Of a stretch of 64,000 nucleotides of DNA, positions 37,501 to 46,500 are shown piece by piece (within the stretch, counting starts at the first letter, position 1; the number at the start of each line of letters is the position of its first letter). The translations under genes and the position numbers were made by a program. The DNA lies in assembly GCA_030147525.1 (NCBI GenBank), contig JASBVF010000002.1:186001-250000 (forward strand). The letters run 5' to 3'. Under the pieces are notes generated by a model. The model was given only the letters and a program-made list of their open reading frames with translations. It made no database searches and was not told where the DNA came from. The stretch is from Bacteroidota bacterium (GTDB lineage: Bacteria; Bacteroidota; Bacteroidia; Chitinophagales; Saprospiraceae).

Positions 37501-40500
37501 CCTCTGAGCAAATGGCAACATCCGGCCCGGCATCTGCAAACGGCAGGTTGTTTACCTGCACTTCCACCTCATCGGTTGAAATACATCCGTTGCCATCCGT
37601 CACTTCCACGGTGTAAGTCACCGTGTTGATGGGATCAACCGTTGGGTTTGAAATAGTTGGATCACTCAAATTCGCAGCCGGACTCCACAGGAAACTCAGG
37701 GTTCCGCTTCCGCTGCTGCCACCGGCGTCGAGTACGGTGCTGCCGCCGGCACAGATTTCAACATCCAATCCTGCATTGGCAATTGGCAAATCATAAATGG
37801 TCAGGGTAGTCTCATCCGTTGCCGTACATCCGTTACCGTCCGTTACCGTTACCGTGTAAATAGTTGTGGACGATGGATTGGCAACCGGATTTGCAATATT
37901 CGGATCGCTCAAATCTGCGACCGGACTCCAGGCATAAACCAACACACCGTTGCCGGTACTGCCACCGGCATCCAGCATAGCGCTGGCGCCCAGACAGATG
38001 GCCGTGTCCAGTCCTGCATTTGCCAAAGGCAGATCATTAACTGAAACCACCACTGTATCGCTGGCACTACATCCGTTTTCATCGGTCACCATCACGGCGT
38101 AGGCCGTTGTGTCCGCCGGATTAGCGACAGGATTTACAATGGTCGTATCGCTCAGCCCCGCAGCCGGTGTCCACAGGTAAGTCAAAATACCTGCACCGGT
38201 GCTGCTGCCGGCATTCAGTGTGGTACTTGCGCCTGCGCAAATCGTGACATCCGAACCCGCATTGGCCACTGGTAAATCATGGATGGTCAAAACTACCGGC
38301 GTCCTCGTTCCGCTCACGCAATTATTCGTGATATCCCGTGCTTCCGCATAAAAAGACCCTGCCACCGACGGGAGATAGCTCGTATCTCCGGACAGCAGGA
38401 GAGTGCCGCCGGAAGGTGCATCGTACCAATCGGCAGTCTGGCCGGCAGCTACCGACACCGTGAGCGCCGGAATGGTATCGCTGACGCAAATTTCAACATC
38501 GCCGCCGCTGACGGGCGCATCGACAACAGGACAACTGCAATCCGGTGCGTTCACACCCTGCGTCCGCTGGCAACCGGTAGCTGTAATGAACGCAATAATC
38601 ACGATGTTTTGCCCTGCGGGAATACCGGTAACAGTGTACGAGCCACCGCCATTGTTGATCACGGTACCAAAGTTGGCCACCACAGAATCGCCGGTACTGG
38701 TCATTTCAACCTCATAGCTTAGCAAATCAGGGGCGCAAATGGCGTTGCTGACGGCGAGGGTCGGCAATGGGTTGACGGTCACGACAACGGTGTCCGTATT
38801 GGTACAACCATTCCCGTCAGTCACCAGCACCGTGTAGGTCCTCGTGATGGCAGGGCTGGCAACCGGGTTTGAGATATTCGGATTGCTCAAGCCGGTGGCT
38901 GGCGACCATAAAAATGACAATGGAGAAGCCCCCGTGCTGCCACCCGCATTGAGGGTAGTACTTGATCCTGAACAAATGGCCACATCCGGGCCAGCATTAG
39001 CAACCGGCAACGGGTTGATCGTCAAAACCAACGCTGTACGGGTGCTGCTGACGCATTCGTTGATGGTGTTGCGGGCTTCGGCGTAGTAAGTCCCGGCGGC
39101 CGTTGGCGTATAGCTGGTACTGCCTGCAAGGAGCAAAGTGTCTCCCGAGGCTGAAGTGTACCAGTCGACGGTATGATTGGCAGGTACCGTCACCGTCAGT
39201 GCCGGTATCGGACTGCTGACGCAAATGGTTTGATTGCCTCCGCTGACCGGTGCGTTCACGACCGGACAAGGGCACAGGGGTGAAATGACGGTTTGAACCC
39301 TTTGGCAACCAGTGGCTGCGAAGGTGGCAGTTATGGTAACGTTCTGCCCGGTTGGCACGCCGCTGATGGTGTAGGAATTGCCGCCATTGGCGGTCACTGT
39401 TCCGAGCGACGCCGTTACCGTTCCATTCGATGTAACTGAAACACTGTAACTCAAGAGGTTCGGTGCGCAGGTCGTGTTCAAAACCGTTAACACCGGCAAC
39501 GGATTCACCGTCACCACAATTTGATCGGTATTTACACAGCCGTTTCCATCCGTGACGGATACGGTATAAGTTGTGGTGGCCGAAGGTGTAGCCACCGGGT
39601 TGACGATGTTTGGATCACTTAAACTACCCGCAGGGGTCCACTGGAAAGTCAGCGTACCGGCGCCACTGCTGCCACCTGCATTCAGTGTCGTGCTGCTACC
39701 GGAACAAATGGCCACATCCGGGCCGGCATTGGCTAACGGCAAAGGATTGATCGTCAAAATCACCGCTGTTCTTTCATCGCTGACGCAATTATTGATGGTG
39801 TTGCGGGCTTCAGCGTAAAAAGTACCGGCAGCCGTTGGGGCGTAGCTGGTGCTGTTTTGCAACAGTAAATTACCGCCTGTCGGAGCGTCGTACCAGTCAG
39901 CTGTTTCGTCTGTACCAACTGTGACGATAAGAATATGGATCGGGCTACCCTCACAGATTTCCTGATTGCCCAGGCTAACGGGCGCTATCACCGTTGGGCA
40001 ACTACAATCCGGCGCTACCACCAATTGCGAAGACTGGCAACCCGTGGCAGTGAAGATGGCCGTCAGGACAACATTTTGACCGGCAGGTACGCCGCTAACG
40101 GTGAAAGATCCGCCGCCGTTGTTTGTAACGGTTCCGGCCGTGGCTGTTAAATTATCGCCGCTTGTTTCAACTAAAACACTGTAAGTCAGCAGGTTGGGCG
40201 CACAAAAAGTAGTATCGACCGTAAGAACCGGCAGTTCATTGACCGCAACTACCACTTCATCACTTTCAGAACAGTTATTGGCATCCGTTACTGTTACCGT
40301 GTAAATGGTCGTGTCCGTCGGATTGGCAATCGGGTTGACGATGTTTGGATTGCTCAGGCCAGTTGCCGGACTCCAAAGGTAAGTCAGCGTACCGCTGCCG
40401 GTGCTGCCGCTGGCGTCCAGTTGCGTACTTGCACCAATGCAAATAGCCACATCCGGTCCGGCGTTAGTCGTTGGCAACGGGTTGACCGTAAGGGTCAAAG

Positions 40501-43500
40501 CGGTGCGGGTACTGCTGACGCAATTGTTGATGGTGTTCCGGGCTTCAGCGTAAAATGTACCGGCACCTGTCGGGGCATAGCTGGTGCTTCCTGAAAGGAG
40601 CAAATTGCCACCCGTGGGGGCGTCGTACCAGTCGGCAGTTTCATTCGCATTCACCGTGACCGTCAAAGCGGGAATGGTTTCACCAAAACAAATGGACTCG
40701 TCGCCGTTGCTCACCGGAGGATCGACTACGGGGCATGCGCATACCGGCGCTGTTACAACCAGGATTTTCTGGCAGCCGGTGGAATTGAGGGTGGCTGTCA
40801 GGGTCACGTTCTGGCCGGTTGGCACGCCGTTGATGCTGAAAGTGCCGTTATTGTTGTTGATCACGCTTCCAAAATTTGCCGTCAGCATTTCGGCATTGGA
40901 AGTGACTGTCACGTCGTAGGTGAGTAAGTTGGGTGCGCAGAGCGTACTATTCAGCGTGAGAGTTGGCAACGGGTTGACCGTTACCACGACAGTATCACTT
41001 GCTGTACAGCTGTTTCCATCGGTCACTAAAACCGTGTAAGCGGTCGTACCCGAAGGGCTGGCGACCGGGTTGGCAATATTTGGATCGGTCAGACCTGAAG
41101 CCGGGCTCCAGGAGTAGCTCAACGTGCCGTTACCGGTGCTGCTGCCGGCGTCCAGTTGCGTGTTTGAGCCAGCGCAAATCGAAACATCTGCTCCGGCGTT
41201 TGCCACCGGTAAAGTATTGACAGTAACAACTACTTCATCGCTCGCCGAACAGGAATTTGCATCCGTTACCAAAACCGTGTAAGTGGTCGTAGTCGTTGGG
41301 TTGGCGATCGGGTTGACAATATTAGGATTGTTCAAGCTGTCGGCAGGGCTCCACAGGTAAGTCAATGGACCACTGCCACTGCTGGCGCTTGCATTCATCT
41401 GGGTGCTGGCGCCAATGCAAATAGCGATATCAGCGCCGGCATTGGCTATTGGCAATGGGTGAATCGTCAGCGTTACCGCTGTGCGGGTGTTGCTGACGCA
41501 ATTGTTGATGGTGTTGCGGGTTTCTACGTAAAATGTACCGGCTTCGGTTGGGGTGTAGCTGAGGCTGCTTTGCAACAATAAAGTACCACCGGTTGCGGCA
41601 TCATACCAATCGGCAGTTTCATTTGTGCCAACGTTGACGGACAGTGTGGGAATGGTTTCACCAAAGCAAATGGACTCGTCGCCGTTGCTGGCGGGAGGAT
41701 CGATTGTCGGACAAGCGCACACCGGAGCAGTTACCTCCTGGACATTTTCACAAAACGCATCAGTGGCTGTAATCGTAACATCCTGGCCAGCAGGCACTTC
41801 ACTGATGGTGAAAGTACCATTGTTGTTGTCGGTAACCACACCGAAATCTGCGGTAACGCTGGTGGCGTTTGAGGTAATTTCAACATCGTAGGTCAACAAA
41901 TCGGGCGAACAGGTGACACTGTTTACCGAAAATGTAGGCAATGGGTAAACGGTCAGTTCGAAGTCGTCGCTTTCCGTACAGCCGCCCGTACCGGTGATGG
42001 TCACGGTGTAAACAGCAGCAACGGAAACGGTGATGGTCTGAGTCGTTTCACCGGTGCTCCAACTGTAATCCGTGAACCCTGCACCGGCATCCAAAATACT
42101 GGTTTCTCCTTCGCAAATAAATGCATCGCCGGTAATTTCTACATTCTGCGACGGAGGCTGACCGACCGTGGCTGCCGTTGTGGCCATACAGCTGTTGTCA
42201 TCCGTTAGCGTGATATCGTAATTGCCTGCAAACAGGTTTGGAATATTCGTACCCGTACCGCTGCCTGTGGTGACGCCATTGTCCCAATTGTAAGCAAAGG
42301 GAGACGTACCGCCTGCAGGAGTCAATTCGATGCTGCCATCGCCGGCGCCGAAGCAGCTGGCATCTGAAGCTGCGCTGCTGACAGTCAGCAGGTCTGGTTC
42401 GGTGATTGTGTAGCCTGCTGAAAAAGTACAGCTGTTTTCGTCGGTAATGGTGACGGAATACGGGCCGGGGAAGAGGTTGATAATTTGATTCGAAACCTCC
42501 TGGTTGGACCAAAGATAGCTGAACGGGGAAGTTCCACCCGTTGGGCTGAGAGTGATGCTACCGTCGCCGGCGCCATTGCAGGTTACATTCACCTGGACTG
42601 CATTCGGAAGTATCGGGTCCGGTTCAAGCACGGTGAAAGTTTGCACTGCCGTTGCACCGTTGTCATCGGTCACGGTGAGGGTGTAAGCTCCGGCAAACAG
42701 ATCATTAATTTCAGCGGAAGTTTCACCGTTTGACCAGCTGTAAGTGTAGGGAGCAACACCCCCGGAACCAAAGGTTAAAATGGATCCGTCTGAGCCGCCG
42801 TTGCAGGAAACGTGGGTCAAATCTTCCAGTTCGATCGCCAATGCAGCGGGTTCGTTTACAGTAAACGTATCCAATTTTTCGCACCCACTGGCATCGGTTG
42901 CAGTCACGATGTAAGTCCCGCTGGTGAGTCCGGTGATATCCTCGGTTGTTTCACCATTTGACCAAAGAAAAGTAAAGGCGCCCGTGCCGCCTGAAACCGT
43001 CAGGTCGATGGCTCCGTCTGAGCCGCCGTTGATGCTTACGTCGGTTACAACGCCGGAAGTCAGTATTTCAGGAGGGCTGGTCAGTTCGATCATGACTTCA
43101 GCAGGCAAATTGTAACAACCGTTGGCGTCGTAAACCTCGATGGAATAATCGCCGGTTTGTGAAAGATTGCTGATGAATTGGGTGGTTGCTGTCGTTGTTA
43201 AATCCGGGTACGTCCAAAGGTAAGTGTAGGGTGGCGTGCCGCCGGAAGGGTTGGCGTTGATTTGGCCGTCGGTATCGCCAAAACATTCCAGAGGATTGGT
43301 AATGAGCGGATTAGCCGTCAACTGGGTTGGTTCCAGAATGGTGTAAGAATTTGTAAAAGGGGTACAGGAATTCGAATCGTTGATGGTCACCTCATAAACA
43401 CCGGGTTGCAATGAAGCGATATCTTCATCAGTGGAGGTGAAACCATTTGGCCCGGTCCAGGAAAAAGTATAGGCCGGATTGCCGCCTGTGGGTGTTAGGT

Positions 43501-46500
43501 TGATGCTGCCGTCTCCAAATCCTGTGCATGAAATATTTTGGACAACCGAAGTCGCACTCAATACTGCCGGTTCGACGACTTCAAAGGTTGCTGTTTTGGT
43601 GCAGTTATTTGCGTCGGTGACCGTTACGCTGTAAGACTGGGTTGGCCCGCCGAGATTTTCAAGGAAACTGGCGGTGCTGCTGCCACCTGCCCACTGCCAT
43701 TCGTAAGTGTAGCTACCGGTGCCGCCCACTACATTCAGGTAGATGCTTCCGTCGGTTGCTCCGTTGCAAGTGATATTGTTGACGGTTTCATTCAGCAATA
43801 TTTCATCCGGTTCTTCAATTGTAAAATATTCAACGATATAACATCCATTGGCATCAAAAAGAATGAGCTCGTGTGTTCCCGGCCCTAAGTTATTCTGGTT
43901 CGGCGTAGGGGGCAGGTCTTCGTCATCGGGGTCGAGCCAGGAGTAAGTGTAAGGCGGCCAACCGCCGGTTACCGTCGTGGTGATGGTGCCGTTGTGAGCG
44001 CCAAAGCAGGTGACATTTGTAACAACACCCGTAACACTCAGGGGAGCACCGGGTCCTGAAATGGTAATCGTAGCGGGCGTTAAGGTACAATCGTGAAGAT
44101 CTGTGATTGTCACATCATAATCACCAGCCTCCAGCGAACTGATATTTTGACTGGAAGAAGTAAAGCCGTTAGGCCCTGTCCAGTTGAAATTATAGGGTGG
44201 TGAACCGCCTGACGGAGTAAGTGAAATAGCCCCGTTCGAGCCACCAAAGCAGCTGATATTTTCCGGTGAAACCAATACACTCATTACATCGGGTTCCGGC
44301 ACTGTAAAACTGGTGGAATAGGTGCAGCCATTGTCATCCGTTACCGTCACCTGATAGGTCCCTCCATCCAGTCCGCTAATGTCTTCCGTAGTGGCAGTGA
44401 AGCCTCCAGGCCCTGTCCAGGAAAACATGAAAGGCAGCGTTCCACCCTCAATGTGCCAGTCGACTGCCCCGTCGCCGTCACCGTTACAATTCACCCCCGT
44501 GATGATTGGCGCAGGTGAGGAAGGAGGCGCCAACAGCGGTGGTTCTGCCACCGTGATGCTCGCCGTTGCAGTACAAAGGTTATCGTCTGTGACGGTTAAA
44601 TCATACGTTCCGGCTGGCAACCCTATCAAATCTTCGGTCGTTTCGCCGTTTGACCAGGCGTAGGTGTATGCCGGACTACCTCCGGTTACCATTATGTCGA
44701 TGGCGCCATTGGTTTGACCGTTGCACAAAACATCCGTGACCGTATTGCTCAGGGACAATGCAGTGGGTTGAGTCAGTGTGACGTTCAAGGTTTTGGTGCA
44801 ATACGGCTCACCCGAACACCCGAATGCTGCGTCCGTCACGGTAACGGTATAGGCGCCGGCAGGTACGCCGGTCAAATCTTCGGTGGTGGCGCCGTTTGAC
44901 CAGTTAAACTGGAGATTTTCAAAAGTGCCTGCCACAGTCAGATCAATGGCCCCGGTGGATTCGCCGAAGCAATCAATATTGGTATGTGTTTGACTCAAAA
45001 TCATGTTGCTGTAACACATGGGCATAAAGTCAGAGGTCGTACATCCACTGTCATCAGTCACCGTTACATAAAAAGTGGCATTTGCATTAGTCACTGTAAT
45101 CGTCTGGGTAGCGCCGCCGTTGCTCCAGTTAAAATCATAAGGCGGAGTGCCGCCGGAAGGGTTCGCATCCAGAACGGTAGTGCCCGGAGCACATTTGCGA
45201 AGCTGAAAAGGAAGGGAAGCAAACACCTGAGGGTGTACGGTAACAGTCATGGTGTCTTCGGCGAAGCAATACCCGTTGTCAACTTGAACCTCCACCGTAT
45301 GAGGCCCAAGCCCGTGAACATTTGCGTAAAATACATAGAACGGATCGGTAGAGCCGTTGCCATTCACAACCACTCCGTCAACGAGCCACAGAAAAAAACT
45401 GCCGTTGTTCGTGGTACAAAATAAGGTATCTGACAAACCCTGACAAATACCGATATCAGGCCCAAGGTCAGCGGTTAAAGTATCCTCATGGATGAGCGTA
45501 ACGATGTCTCTGTCATAGCATCCCAAAGAATCATAAGCGATAAACTCCAGCGTTTGGTTTGGCGTATTCTCAACGCCGGTGACCGTATAATGATTCTGGT
45601 TCAACCCGAGGGTATCCCCGTCCAGTATCCATTCGTAGGCAGCCGGCGGACCTCCGGTGTTGGCAGGCGTGATGTTATAAACAGTACCGTCACAAAGATG
45701 CATTTCAGGACTTTGGTAAAAAAAGACGTTGGGTGCATTTGTACATGGGAACGCCGTCCACCAGGTCGTGATATCCGCCACATCATTTTGTACGATGGTG
45801 TTGGCGCCGGTATTCAGATTCGCTGCCCGGGCGACCCAGTTAGTGCCATTGTCGTCGGATTTGAACATGGTCAGATTGGTTTCACTTACGCCATTTAATT
45901 CGGCATCGAAATAGTGAAACGTAAAGTCCATTCCTGAAGGAACAGGGACATCGGGGCTGGATTCAATGGTGTAGGTTCTTTCAATGGAGCCCATGTACAA
46001 TGGGTTCATCGGGTCACCGGTTTCAACGACGATGGAGTTTGAGTTATGGACCCTTTTGAGGGTGATTTGGCCTGCGCCAAAATGATTTTCCGGATCATAA
46101 ATTTCAGCGCCCATATTGCCCAAATTGACCGGACCATCAGCGAAAGGATTACCGGGGCTGGCAATTTCCTGGTTTTCTACCACTACCGCAGCAAAAATGC
46201 TGTTGCCATAAATTCTGTTGCTTTCTGTTTCATTTAATATTTTGGGGAAGGAATCTAAATTACCGGATTCCAGCGTGATGGGCACATTGCTGGAGTTCAC
46301 CAGGGTCAGATAGACTTTACTGGCCTGAAGGTTTAAACCTCCTGACATGAGTTCTATATTCCTGCGAATAGAAATATCATTGAACAATGTAATCTTACCT
46401 GCACTGCTTGATTTGTTAATTCGCAGTTTGTTGAAGTTATTTTTAATGTGGTCGCCCCCGTCAATAAGCTGGTCATCGGCGCCTTCAAAAATGAATTGAC

